Shown piece by piece: positions 17,558 to 25,718 of a DNA stretch of 64,000 bases. Origin of the DNA: Serpens sp035497915. Its GTDB lineage: Bacteria; Pseudomonadota; Gammaproteobacteria; Pseudomonadales; Pseudomonadaceae. The notes below the pieces were generated by a model. The model saw nothing but the letters and a program-made list of their open reading frames with translations. It ran no database searches and had not been told where the DNA came from. Both the position numbers and the translations under genes were made by a program. Each line of letters starts with the position of its first letter. The stretch's first letter is position 1. Location of the stretch: positions 49,059 through 113,058 of the forward strand of contig NZ_DATJCS010000015.1 in the NCBI RefSeq assembly GCF_035497915.1. The letters run 5' to 3'.

Positions 17558-18028
17558 ATGAAGAAGCATGCCCCGATTATTTTTCTGACCCTCGGCCTGC
17601 TCAGTAGCGGCAGCGCCTTTGCCGGCAAGGACACCGAAGCAGCCGTCGGTGGAGCGCTGGGCGGGGTGATGGGCAGCGTGGTCGGCGGACATCTTGGCGG
17701 TAGCACAGGCGCGGCGATCGGCGCGGGGGTCGGTGGCGCTGCCGGCAGCGCGGTCGGCGCCGACCGACGCAATCGCACCGAAGCCGCTGTCGGCGGTGGC
17801 CTGGGTGCGGCCGGCGGCAATGTGCTGGGTCAGCAGGTCGGCGGTACCAATGGCGGCCTGCTGGGTGCCGCCGTGGGTGGCGCCGCCGGCGGCGCGCTGG
17901 GCAATGCGTACGGCGGCGATGATGATCGACGCGATTACCGGGGCGACCGTCGCCATGCGCGCCACGATCACAAGCACAAGCGCGGCCGGGGCCATTACAA
18001 GGAACAGTGGCACCACAAGTACCGCTGA
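17558..18028 (+). CDS. Glycine-zipper envelope protein
   Basis: A 156-residue protein with a signal peptide (LTLGLLSSGSAFA) and long glycine-zipper stretches (GGALGGVMGSVVGG, GAAIGAGVGGAAGSAVGA, GAAVGGAAGGALG), followed by a strongly basic His-rich tail (RRHARHDHKHKRGRG). Glycine-zipper proteins insert in or coat membranes, and no enzymatic role is seen. The ATG at 17558 follows TGAGGCG. It lies between copB and the nitrite reductase genes and belongs clearly to neither. The His-rich tail leaves a metal-related role possible. Confidence 0.75.
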   Translation: MKKHAPIIFLTLGLLSSGSAFAGKDTEAAVGGALGGVMGSVVGGHLGGSTGAAIGAGVGGAAGSAVGADRRNRTEAAVGGGLGAAGGNVLGQQVGGTNGGLLGAAVGGAAGGALGNAYGGDDDRRDYRGDRRHARHDHKHKRGRGHYKEQWHHKYR

Positions 18029-18034
18029 GTCATT

Positions 18035-18061
18035 CCCCTCTCCCCGGCCGGGTGAGAGGGG
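18035..18061. repeat. Palindromic repeat (CCCCTCTC/GAGAGGGG)
   Basis: CCCCTCTC at 18035-18042 and GAGAGGGG at 18054-18061 flank CCCGGCCGGGT. It lies seven bases after the glycine-zipper stop codon. A longer relative lies at 22176-22268. It may act as a terminator or mRNA-protecting hairpin. Confidence 0.55.
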
Positions 18062-18198
18062 ATAACACCTCTGCCCCAAAACAGGGAGCGCGACGGGCGC
18101 TTCGCCCCACCAGGGATCATTCGTCCAGCCCGTCGCGCCTGCCCTCATTCGCCGCCAAACCGCTCTGCATCGGGCATTGCCGCACGTCATTCCGTCGC

Positions 18199-18214
18199 TG
18201 GCACGCTCCCTGCT
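18199..18214 (+). promoter_or_regulatory. Sigma-54-type promoter of the nirB operon
   Basis: TGGCACGCTCCCTGCT has GG (18200-18201) and GC (18212-18213) separated by exactly ten bases, the -24/-12 arrangement of RpoN promoters. A start about 12 bases downstream would place the transcript's 5' end near 18225, directly before the first leader hairpin. NtrC-dependent nitrogen control is the expected input. Confidence 0.7.
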
Positions 18215-18224
18215 AACTCCCAGG

Positions 18225-18280
18225 CAGGGTCAGCGAAGACCCCGTTATTCAGGTGATCCGGGCAACGGCGCTCGGCCAAC
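18225..18280 (+). ncRNA. ANTAR (NasR/NasT-type) antitermination leader RNA, hairpins P1 and P2
   Basis: P1 is a GGGTC/GACCC stem (18227-18231, 18238-18242) with hexaloop AGCGAA. P2 is a CCGGGC/GCTCGG stem (18258-18263, 18270-18275, one G-U pair) with hexaloop AACGGC. Both loops have A at position 1 and G at position 4, the signature recognised by ANTAR-domain antiterminators such as NasR and NasT. An intrinsic terminator follows at 18306-18345. The element should permit nirB expression only when nitrate or nitrite is sensed. The cognate nasST genes are not in the window. Confidence 0.8.
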
Positions 18281-18305
18281 ACCACCCCACACAGAATCAC
18301 CAGGC

Positions 18306-18345
18306 AAAGGCGCCTGGAGCTTTCAACGGCTCCAGGCGCCTTTTT
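18306..18345 (+). terminator. Intrinsic terminator in the nirB leader
   Basis: A perfect 12-bp stem (GGCGCCTGGAGC at 18309-18320 with its complement at 18329-18340) and an 8-base loop are followed by TTTTT. It lies 49 bp before the nirB start, between the ANTAR hairpins and the gene, so it is the regulated attenuator. Confidence 0.9.
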
Positions 18346-18393
18346 GCGTTTCGGCCGGCGGGAAAACCGGCCGGCAAGGCAGAGGAAGGACAC

Positions 18394-20934
18394 ATGAACA
18401 CGACAGTCAGGGTCGTCATCATCGGCAACGGCATGGTGGGTCATCACTGCGTGGCCCGTCTGGCCGAGCAGGGTGCGCTCGAGCGCTTTCAGGTGCGGGT
18501 GTTCGGCGAAGAGCGCCAGCGCGCCTACGACCGTGTGCACCTGTCCGAATACTTCGGCGGCCGCGATGCCGAGTCGCTGGCCCTGTGCGAGCCGGACTTC
18601 TATGCCCGCCATGGCGTGCACCTGCACCTGGGCGAAGCGGTGATCGACATCGACCGCGCCAGCAAGCAGGTGATCACCTCACAGGGCCGCTACGCCTACG
18701 ACCACCTGGTGCTGGCCTCCGGCTCCTTCCCCTTCGTGCCGCCGATTCCGGGCGCCGAAGGCCATTCCCGGCTGGTGTACCGTACCCTGGAGGATCTGGA
18801 CGCCATCCGGCTCGCCGCCCAGGGCGCCCGCCGCGGCGTGGTGGTTGGTGGCGGCCTGCTCGGCCTGGAAGCGGCCAACGCGCTGAAGTCGCTGGGCCTG
18901 GAAGCCCATGTGGTGGAATTCGCGCCGCGCCTGATGCCGGTGCAGCTGGACGAACTGGGTGGCGACGCGCTCAAGGCGCGCATCGAGGCCCTCGGCGTCG
19001 GCGTGCACCTGTCCCGCGCCACCGAGGCCATCGTCGCCGGCAGCCAGTACCGCTACCGCATGGACTTCAAGGACGGCGACAGCCTGGAAACCGACCTGAT
19101 CGTGTTCTCCGCCGGCATCCGTCCGCAGGACGCCCTGGCCCGCGCCACCGGCCTGGAACTGGGCCCGCGCGGCGGCGTGGCGGTGGACGACCTGTGCCGC
19201 AGCAGCGATCCTGCCATCTACGCCATCGGCGAATGCGCAGCCTGGAACGGCAGCGTGTTCGGCCTGGTGGCGCCGGGCTACAGCATGGCGCGCACCGTGG
19301 CCGACCAACTCGCTGGCCTCGACGCCACGCCGTTCACCGGCGCCGACATGTCCACCAAGCTCAAGCTGCTCGGCGTGGATGTCGGCTCCATCGGCGACGC
19401 CCATGCCGCCACACCCGGCGCGCGCAGCTACCGCTTCATCGACGAGGCCAGCGCCAGCTACCGGCGCCTGGTGGTCTCCGCCGACGGAAAGCGCGTGCTC
19501 GGTGCGGTGCTGGTCGGTGACAACAGTTACTACGACACCTTGCTGCAGTACGCGCAAAACGGCATCAAGCTGCCCGACGACCCGGCCAGCCTGATCCTGC
19601 CGGTCTCGGATGGCGCGCCGGCGCTGGGTGCCGATGCCCTGCCCGACACCGCCACCATCTGCTCCTGCCACAACGTCACCAAGGGCGCGGTGTGCTGCCA
19701 GGTGGACGCCGGCATCACCGACCTGGGTGAGCTGAAAAGCGCCACCAAGGCGGCCACCGGCTGTGGCGGCTGCGCCAGCCTGCTCAAGCAGGTGTTCGAA
19801 CACGAGTTGAGCGCCCGCGGCGTGGCGGTGGACAAGAGCCTCTGCGAGCACTTCGCCTACACCCGCCAGGAGCTGTACGACATCGTCCGCGTCGAAGGCA
19901 TCGAGCGCTTCGACGAGCTGCTGGCCCGCCACGGCAAGGGCGAGTTGGGCTGCGACATCTGCAAGCCGGCGGTGGGCTCGATCCTCGCCTCCTGCTGGAA
20001 CCGGCCGATCCAGGATCCGGCGCTGGTGCCGCTGCAGGACACCAACGACACCTTCATGGCCAACATGCAGAAGAACGGCACCTACTCGGTGGTGCCGCGC
20101 GTGCCCGGCGGCGAGATCACTCCGGAAGGGCTGATCGCCATCGGCCAGGTGGCGAAGAAGTACGACCTGTACACCAAGATCACCGGCGGCCAGCGCATCG
20201 ACCTGTTCGGCGCGCAACTGCACCAGTTGCCGGACATCTGGGCCGAGCTGATCGAGGCCGGCTTCGAGACCGGCCACGCCTACGGCAAGTCGCTGCGCAC
20301 GGTGAAATCCTGCGTGGGCAGCACCTGGTGCCGCTACGGCGTGCAGGACAGCGTCGGCATGGCCCTGACCCTGGAGAACCGCTACAAGGGCCTGCGCGCG
20401 CCGCACAAGATCAAGTTCGGCGTCTCCGGCTGCACCCGCGAATGCGCCGAGGCGCAGAGCAAGGACATCGGCGTGATCGCCACCGAAAAGGGCTGGAACC
20501 TGTACATCTGCGGCAACGGCGGCATGCGTCCGCGCCACGCCGAGCTGTTCGCCACCGACCTGGACGACGCCGGCCTGATCCGCACCATCGACCGCGTGCT
20601 GATGTTGTACATCCGCACCGCCGACAAGCTGCAGCGCACCTCGGTGTGGCGCGAAAGCCTGGACGGCGGCCTGGACTACCTCAAGGCGGTGATCCTCGAC
20701 GACAGCCTGGGCCTCGGCGCCGAGCTGGAGCGCCAGATGCAGCTCGTGGTGGACCGCTACGAATGCGAATGGGCCAACGCCCTGAAGGATCCGGAAAAGC
20801 TCAAGCGCTTCCGCACCTTCGTCAACGACCACCGCGACGACCCGGACATCCACTTCGTGCGCGAGCGCGGCCAGCGCCGCCCGGCGCGCGCATCCGAACT
20901 TTCCCTGATTCCCGCCGAGGAGGTGCTCCAATGA
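18394..20934 (+). CDS. nirB: Assimilatory NADH nitrite reductase, large subunit
   Basis: An 846-residue cytoplasmic enzyme reducing nitrite to ammonium with NAD(P)H. The order is an FAD/NAD(P) pyridine nucleotide reductase domain (VVIIGNGMVGHHC at the start; VVGGGLLGLEAANAL near 150), a BFD-like [2Fe-2S] domain (CSCHNVTKG near 423, CGGCASLL), then the siroheme/[4Fe-4S] domain with cluster cysteines in SCVGSTWCRYG (about 638-648) and SGCTRECAEAQ (about 677-687). The length matches the family. The ATG at 18394 follows AGAGGAAGGA. It is controlled by the sigma-54-type promoter and the ANTAR leader with terminator just upstream, and overlaps nirD by four bases. Confidence 0.96.
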   Translation: MNTTVRVVIIGNGMVGHHCVARLAEQGALERFQVRVFGEERQRAYDRVHLSEYFGGRDAESLALCEPDFYARHGVHLHLGEAVIDIDRASKQVITSQGRYAYDHLVLASGSFPFVPPIPGAEGHSRLVYRTLEDLDAIRLAAQGARRGVVVGGGLLGLEAANALKSLGLEAHVVEFAPRLMPVQLDELGGDALKARIEALGVGVHLSRATEAIVAGSQYRYRMDFKDGDSLETDLIVFSAGIRPQDALARATGLELGPRGGVAVDDLCRSSDPAIYAIGECAAWNGSVFGLVAPGYSMARTVADQLAGLDATPFTGADMSTKLKLLGVDVGSIGDAHAATPGARSYRFIDEASASYRRLVVSADGKRVLGAVLVGDNSYYDTLLQYAQNGIKLPDDPASLILPVSDGAPALGADALPDTATICSCHNVTKGAVCCQVDAGITDLGELKSATKAATGCGGCASLLKQVFEHELSARGVAVDKSLCEHFAYTRQELYDIVRVEGIERFDELLARHGKGELGCDICKPAVGSILASCWNRPIQDPALVPLQDTNDTFMANMQKNGTYSVVPRVPGGEITPEGLIAIGQVAKKYDLYTKITGGQRIDLFGAQLHQLPDIWAELIEAGFETGHAYGKSLRTVKSCVGSTWCRYGVQDSVGMALTLENRYKGLRAPHKIKFGVSGCTRECAEAQSKDIGVIATEKGWNLYICGNGGMRPRHAELFATDLDDAGLIRTIDRVLMLYIRTADKLQRTSVWRESLDGGLDYLKAVILDDSLGLGAELERQMQLVVDRYECEWANALKDPEKLKRFRTFVNDHRDDPDIHFVRERGQRRPARASELSLIPAEEVLQ

Positions 20935-21290
20935 ACATGTATGCCCCGCTTCATGCCGAAACCGCGCTGCAGTGGCGCGCCCTGTGCAGCCGCCGCGACC
21001 TGGTGGCCCACTCCGGCGTTGTCGCCTGGCTGGAAGGCACCCAGGTGGCGCTGTTCCACTTGCCCGGTGACCAGGTCTACGCCGTCGAGAACCGCGACCC
21101 CAGGTCCGGCGCCAACGTGATCGGCCGCGGCATCGTCGGCTCCCTCAAGGGCCAGACGGTGGTCGCCGCCCCCCTCTACAAGCAGCACTTCCGGCTGGAC
21201 GACGGCCTGTGCCTGGAGGACCCGCAGCAACGCCTGCGGGTCTGGCCGGCGCGGCTGAACGGCGACGCCGTGGAAATCGCCCTGGGCTGA
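20931..21290 (+). CDS. nirD: Assimilatory nitrite reductase, small subunit
   Basis: A 119-residue NirD subunit with a Rieske-like fold, which joins NirB to form the NADH-dependent nitrite reductase. Recognisable stretches are VAWLEGTQVALFHL, YAVENRDPRSGANVIGRGI and APLYKQHFRLDDG. The cysteine and histidine ligands of true Rieske clusters are absent, as is normal for NirD. The ATG overlaps the nirB stop (ATGA), with GAGGAGG upstream inside nirB. Confidence 0.94.
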   Translation: MNMYAPLHAETALQWRALCSRRDLVAHSGVVAWLEGTQVALFHLPGDQVYAVENRDPRSGANVIGRGIVGSLKGQTVVAAPLYKQHFRLDDGLCLEDPQQRLRVWPARLNGDAVEIALG

Positions 21291-21339
21291 AGGGTCCTGG
21301 GCTGATGTCTCGCGAATTCAACCAACAGGAATGACCGTC

Positions 21340-22152
21340 ATGTCCTATATCGTGCCCGCCGAATTCGTCACCAAGATGGTCGACGCCGGCGAATCCAAGA
21401 TCCACATGTCCACCCGCGACACCCTGATCCGCGCCTTCATGGCCGGCGCCATCCTCGCCCTGGCGGCGGTGTTCGCCGTGACCATCACCGTGCAGACCGG
21501 CTCCGCGCTGGTCGGCGCCATGCTCTTCCCGGTCGGCTTCGTGATGCTCTACCTGATGGGCTTCGACCTGCTCACCGGGGTGTTCATGCTCACCCCGCTG
21601 GCGCTGCTCGACCGCCGCCCCGGCGTCACCGTCGGCGGCATCCTGCGCAACTGGGGACTGGTGTTCCTCGGCAACTTCGCCGGCGCGCTGACCGTGGCCT
21701 TCATGATGGTGTTCGTCTTCACCTACGGCTTCTCCACCGAGCCGGGCGAAGTGGCGCAGAAGCTCTCGCACATCGGCGAGGCGCGCACCCTGGGCTACGC
21801 CCAGTACGGTGCGGCCGGCTGGGCGACCATCTTCCTGCGCGGCGTGCTGTGCAACTGGATGGTGTCGATGGGCGTGGTCGGCGCGATGATCTCCACCACC
21901 GTCGGTGGCAAGGCGATCGCCATGTGGATGCCGATCATGCTGTTCTTCTACATGGGCTTCGAGCACTCGGTGGTGAACATGTTTCTGTTCCCGGCCGGAC
22001 TGATGATGGGCGGCGACTTCTCGATCATGGACTACATGCTCTGGAACGAAATCCCCACCGCACTGGGCAACCTGGTCGGCGGCCTGGCCTTCACCGGCCT
22101 GACCCTGTATGCCACCCATGTGCGTACGGCGCCGAAGCGGGCGGTGCTTTGA
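21340..22152 (+). CDS. Formate/nitrite transporter family channel (NirC-like)
   Basis: A 270-residue inner-membrane protein of the FNT family with six membrane segments. It starts SYIVPAEFVTKMVDAGESK, then GFDLLTGVFMLTPLALLDRRPG, and ends with NLVGGLAFTGLTLYATH. Position after nirBD indicates nitrite uptake or efflux for assimilation. Two in-frame ATGs are nine bases apart (21331, 21340); the second has better AGGA spacing. Many pseudomonads use a NarK-type nasA here instead, so the FNT member is a notable local choice. Confidence 0.85.
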   Translation: MSYIVPAEFVTKMVDAGESKIHMSTRDTLIRAFMAGAILALAAVFAVTITVQTGSALVGAMLFPVGFVMLYLMGFDLLTGVFMLTPLALLDRRPGVTVGGILRNWGLVFLGNFAGALTVAFMMVFVFTYGFSTEPGEVAQKLSHIGEARTLGYAQYGAAGWATIFLRGVLCNWMVSMGVVGAMISTTVGGKAIAMWMPIMLFFYMGFEHSVVNMFLFPAGLMMGGDFSIMDYMLWNEIPTALGNLVGGLAFTGLTLYATHVRTAPKRAVL

Positions 22153-22175
22153 GGCATCCGGGGCCGCGTACAGCC

Positions 22176-22268
22176 GTTCCCCCCTCTCCCTTGACGGGAG
22201 AGGGGCCGGGGGAGAGGGTGAAATGCCCGCCCCCTCTCCCTAACCCTCTCCCACGAGGGGAGAGGGGA
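22176..22268. repeat. Intergenic palindromic repeat cluster (CCCCTCTCCC family)
   Basis: Several inverted copies of a CCCTCTCCC/GGGAGAGGG core follow each other (CCCTCTCCCTTGACGGGAGAGG, then a second pair around CCCTAACC). They are related to the short element at 18035-18061. They lie between the FNT transporter and the phosphatase-kinase gene and probably fold into RNA hairpins that separate expression of the two. Confidence 0.6.
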
Positions 22269-22316
22269 CAAACAGCATCAGTGCTCGCCCCAAACTCCTG
22301 TATCCACGAATCCTCC

Positions 22317-24035
22317 ATGCCCAACACCCTTGCGGTAACAGTCGGCCAGTTCTCCGACAAGGGCCGCAAACCCCTCAACCAGGACTTCCACGGCCTGCGC
22401 CTACCCGAGCCGGAGCAGCAATCCAGCAAGGGCATCGCCCTGGCCATCGCCGACGGCATCAGCAGCAGCAAGGTCAGCCACATCGCCAGCGAAACGGCGG
22501 TGAAGAGCTTTCTGGAAGACTACTTCTGCACGCCGGACGCCTGGTCGGTGAAGCAGTCCGGCCAGCGCGTGCTGGTGGCCACCAACGCCTGGCTGCATGC
22601 GCAGACGCGGCGCGGCCCGTACCGCTACGAGCGCGAGCGCGGACACGTCTGCACCTTCAGCGCGCTGGTGCTCAAGTCCACCACCGCGCACCTGTTCCAT
22701 GTCGGCGATGCGCGCCTTTACCGGCTGCGCAACGGCCAGCTGGAGCCGCTTACCGAGGAGCACCGGGTCTGGCTGTCGCCGGAGCAGAGCTGCCTGAGCC
22801 GCGCCCTGGGCATCAATCCGCATCTGGAAATCGACTACCGCACCCTGCCCCTGCAGGTCGGCGACCTGTTCCTGTTGCTCACCGATGGCGTGCACGAATG
22901 GCTGAGCGAGGCGGCGCTGCTCGCCCTGATCGATGGCCACGGCGAGGACCTGGACGCCACCGCGCGCCGCCTGGTGCTGGAAGCCCACGCCCGGGGCAGC
23001 CCCGACAACCTCACCGCCCAGTTGGTGCGCATCGACGCGCTGCCTGACGGCGAGGCCGGGGAAGTCCAGCGCCAGCTCGAAGAACTGGCCCTGCCGCCGC
23101 TGCTGGAACCGCCGGTGCGCTTCGAGGGCTACCGCATCCTGCGCGAACTGCATGCCAGCAGCCGCAGCCATGTATACCTGGCCGAGGACGAGCAGAGCGG
23201 CGAACGGCTGGTGCTGAAGACCCCGTCCCTGGACCTGCGCCACGACCGTGCCTATCTGGAACGCCTGCTGCTGGAGGAATGGATCGCCCGCCGCATGCAC
23301 AGCGTGCATGTGGTGCGCGCGCCGGCGACAAGCCGGCCGCGCCAGTACCTGTACAGCGTGACGGAGTACGTCGAGGGCCAGACCCTGGCCCAGTGGATGA
23401 CCGATCATCCGCAGCCCTCGCTGGAGCAGGTGCGCGACCTGCTGGAACAGATCGCCCGCGGCCTGCGCGCCTTCCACCGCCTGGAAATGCTGCACCGCGA
23501 CCTGCGGCCGGAGAACATCCTGATCGACGCCGGCGGCACCCTGAAGCTGATCGACTTCGGTTCGGCGCAGGTCACCGGACTGGCCGAGGGCGGCATGGAC
23601 CCAAACAACCCGGTGCCCGGCGCGCTGGCCTACACCGCGCCGGAATACTTTCTGGGCGAAGGTGGCGGCGTGCGCTCGGACCTGTTCTCGCTGGGCGTGA
23701 TCGCCTACCGGCTGCTGGGCGGCGACCTGCCCTACGGCGCCGAGGTGTCTCGCGCCCGCACTCGCACCGCCCAGCTGCGCCTGCGCTACCGCCCGCTATG
23801 GCGCGAGGATCGCGCCCTGCCGGCCTGGGTCGATGACGTGCTGCGCAAGGCCGTGCACCCCAACCCGGCGCGGCGCTATGGCGAACTGTCGGAATTCCTC
23901 CACGACCTGCGCCAGCCGCCGCCGGAACTGCTGCACCGCGCCAAAGCACCGCTGCTGCAGCGCCATCCGCTGCGCTTCTGGCAGACGCTGGCGTGGGTGC
24001 AGATGGCGGTACTGGTCGTGTTGCTGTTGCGCTAA
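22317..24035 (+). CDS. Bifunctional PP2C phosphatase / Ser-Thr protein kinase with C-terminal membrane anchor
   Basis: A 572-residue fusion. Residues 1-240 form a PP2C phosphatase domain (GRKPLNQDFHG, ALAIADGISS, FHVGDARLYRL, LLLTDGVHEWL, SPDNLTAQLV). Residues about 270-530 form a Hanks-type kinase with catalytic loop HRDLRPENIL, DFGSAQ, and the APEYFLGE activation segment. The usual lysine of HRDLKPEN is arginine here. A single hydrophobic helix (MAVLVVLLL) ends the protein, placing both domains in the cytoplasm. An equivalent gene follows nirB in P. aeruginosa, so a link to nitrite or nitrate assimilation is a repeated pattern, but the substrates are unknown. Confidence 0.87.
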   Translation: MPNTLAVTVGQFSDKGRKPLNQDFHGLRLPEPEQQSSKGIALAIADGISSSKVSHIASETAVKSFLEDYFCTPDAWSVKQSGQRVLVATNAWLHAQTRRGPYRYERERGHVCTFSALVLKSTTAHLFHVGDARLYRLRNGQLEPLTEEHRVWLSPEQSCLSRALGINPHLEIDYRTLPLQVGDLFLLLTDGVHEWLSEAALLALIDGHGEDLDATARRLVLEAHARGSPDNLTAQLVRIDALPDGEAGEVQRQLEELALPPLLEPPVRFEGYRILRELHASSRSHVYLAEDEQSGERLVLKTPSLDLRHDRAYLERLLLEEWIARRMHSVHVVRAPATSRPRQYLYSVTEYVEGQTLAQWMTDHPQPSLEQVRDLLEQIARGLRAFHRLEMLHRDLRPENILIDAGGTLKLIDFGSAQVTGLAEGGMDPNNPVPGALAYTAPEYFLGEGGGVRSDLFSLGVIAYRLLGGDLPYGAEVSRARTRTAQLRLRYRPLWREDRALPAWVDDVLRKAVHPNPARRYGELSEFLHDLRQPPPELLHRAKAPLLQRHPLRFWQTLAWVQMAVLVVLLLR

Positions 24036-24118
24036 CACCAGGCCCAGCGACTTAACTGGGCCTTGGCTACCCTACGGAGCGGCGCGGTTCCGCCTGTCAG
24101 TGTCGGCTGCCGCCCCGA

Positions 24119-24132
24119 TAACATATTTGTTA
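24119..24132. promoter_or_regulatory. Short palindrome upstream of the toxin-antitoxin pair
   Basis: TAACA-TATT-TGTTA is a perfect inverted repeat 15 bases before the toxin start. It overlaps the AT-rich promoter region and is a candidate operator for the downstream HigA-like repressor. Confidence 0.45.
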
Positions 24133-24146
24133 GCATGCCGCCGTCG

Positions 24147-24485
24147 ATGAACTACACCATCACCTATTACAGCGAAAAGATTCAGGACGAGGTGCTTGCG
24201 CTGCCCGCCGGCTTACGCGGTCGCTACTTCGCGCTGACTGATCGCATGGAACTGTACGGTCCCCATTTGGGCGATCCGCACAGCAAATCCTTCGGTGATG
24301 GCTTGTTCGAGCTACGCCTGAAGGCAGCAGAAGGCATTGCGCGGGTGTTCTATTGCACGCTGATCAACCAGCGCATCGTGGTGCTGCACAGCTTCGTGAA
24401 AAAGACCGACAAGACGCCCGTCAAGGAGCGGCGGCTGGCCGAAATGCGCATGAAAGAGGTAAAGAAACATGCTGACTCACGCTGA
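24147..24485 (+). CDS. HigB/RelE-superfamily toxin (Gp49-like)
   Basis: A 112-residue RelE/HigB-type protein, expected to be an mRNA interferase acting at the ribosome. Family features are YYSEKIQDEVLALP at the start, the conserved GLFELRLKAAEGIARVFY strand region, and VVLHSFVKKTDKTP near the C-terminus. The start may be ATG 24147 or 24135; no strong ribosome site is visible. It precedes and overlaps the antitoxin gene by 17 bases, the toxin-first order of HigBA modules. Confidence 0.82.
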   Translation: MNYTITYYSEKIQDEVLALPAGLRGRYFALTDRMELYGPHLGDPHSKSFGDGLFELRLKAAEGIARVFYCTLINQRIVVLHSFVKKTDKTPVKERRLAEMRMKEVKKHADSR

Positions 24486-24756
24486 ACTCAAGGCCAAGGC
24501 TCTGGAAGATCCCGAGGCCCGCGCCGAATACGAACGTCTCAACCGCGAGGAATTCGCCCTGCTGGACGAGATGCTGGCCGCACGCCGCGCCGCCGGGCTG
24601 ACCCAGGCGCAGGTGGCCGAGCGCATGGGCACCAAGGCGCCGGCCGTGGCCCGACTGGAGAACGCCCTCGCCTCCGGCAAGCACTCCCCCAGCCTGGACA
24701 CGCTGCGCAAGTATGCAGCCGCGCTGGGCAAGCGGGTCGAGGTGCACCTCGTTTAA
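24469..24756 (+). CDS. HigA-type XRE antitoxin
   Basis: A 95-residue helix-turn-helix antitoxin. The HTH is LTQAQVAERMGTKAPAVARLE (about residues 44-64), with an acidic N-terminal arm likely to wrap the toxin. It should neutralise the upstream toxin and repress the pair through the palindrome at 24119-24132. It ends with the RVEVHLV strand typical of this subgroup. Confidence 0.85.
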   Translation: MLTHAELKAKALEDPEARAEYERLNREEFALLDEMLAARRAAGLTQAQVAERMGTKAPAVARLENALASGKHSPSLDTLRKYAAALGKRVEVHLV

Positions 24757-24820
24757 GTGCGCCCCGCACCACGGGTGCGCAGTGCGGGAGCGCCCGATTA
24801 CGCTTCGTCAATCAGCCTGG

Positions 24821-25708
24821 TCACAGCAACCGATCGAGCAACACGGTCGTCATCCCCGCCGCCGCCAGGCACACCAACGCGCTTATCAGCGCCCGCCTGC
24901 GCAGATGACGGATCGCGCCCTCCTTGCCGCGGCTGGAAAGAACGAACGGCTGCGCCTCGCCGGGTTTGGCCAGGCGGTGCCAGTCAGGTTGCCGGGCGGC
25001 CTGGCGATGGCGCTGCTCGGCCTCCAGGCGGGCCGCCAGCTGGACCAGCCGCCACTCCTCGTCGTCCAGCCGACCGTTGCCGTCGGCGTCGAACCGGCGC
25101 AGCAGGCCGGTGAAATCCGCTTTCCATTCACGCACCACCGCGCCCCGGGCCTGTTCCCCGTCGAGGGACTGGCTGGCCGGGCTTTCTGTCTGGAATTCGC
25201 CGATGGCATACAGGTACTCGCCCACGTGCAGGCGTTCCTCGGTATAGCGATACCGGCCGCCGAACAGCCCGTCCAGCAGCCCGTAGGAGGCATCGCGCAA
25301 CGGGTGGCGCAACCCGCCCTCCCACACCTGGCGCGTCGCCGGATACACCTGCGCGCCGCGCGGATCGATCAGGCATTCGCCGGTGCTGTCGGCCAGGCGC
25401 AGCCAGGCCTCGCTGCGACCGCTCTCCAACGTCTGCCAGCGGCGCGACCTGCCGGTCGTCCTATAGCGCTCGATCTCGTAGCGCCACCACAGGCACGGCT
25501 GGCCGGTGAGTGGCCCGAACTGCATCTGCTCCGCGGACTGGAGCAGGCCGGCCAGCTCCCCATATCCCTGTGCGGCAGAGCGGATCTTCGAGCTGGGCGT
25601 GTCCTGCAGATGGCGCGCCTGCGACCAGCAGCGCACGCTGTTCCAGCCGCCGGCCGCACAGGCGACGACCGCCCCGGCGAACAGCGCCAGCGTATGCACG
25701 ACATTCAT
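24821..25708 (-). CDS. GIDE-domain membrane protein with EF-hand motif
   Basis: A 295-residue protein with membrane helices at both ends (LALFAGAVVACAAGG; ALVCLAAAGMTTVLL). The central part matches the GIDE domain also found in mitochondrial E3 ligase MUL1 and bacterial LemA partners (CLWWRYEIERY, YTEERLHVGEYLYAIGEF). A canonical EF-hand loop, DADGNGRLDDEE, follows near residue 205, so calcium binding is likely. It lies 10 bp downstream of lemA on the same strand, as GIDE genes often do. The molecular function is unknown in bacteria. Confidence 0.75.
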   Translation of the reverse strand: MNVVHTLALFAGAVVACAAGGWNSVRCWSQARHLQDTPSSKIRSAAQGYGELAGLLQSAEQMQFGPLTGQPCLWWRYEIERYRTTGRSRRWQTLESGRSEAWLRLADSTGECLIDPRGAQVYPATRQVWEGGLRHPLRDASYGLLDGLFGGRYRYTEERLHVGEYLYAIGEFQTESPASQSLDGEQARGAVVREWKADFTGLLRRFDADGNGRLDDEEWRLVQLAARLEAEQRHRQAARQPDWHRLAKPGEAQPFVLSSRGKEGAIRHLRRRALISALVCLAAAGMTTVLLDRLL

Positions 25709-25718
25709 CGCCCGGTCC

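Noticed and set aside
18679..20931. 750-codon open frame opposite nirB
   Set aside because: Antisense to a textbook NirB sequence; composition typical of a shadow frame.
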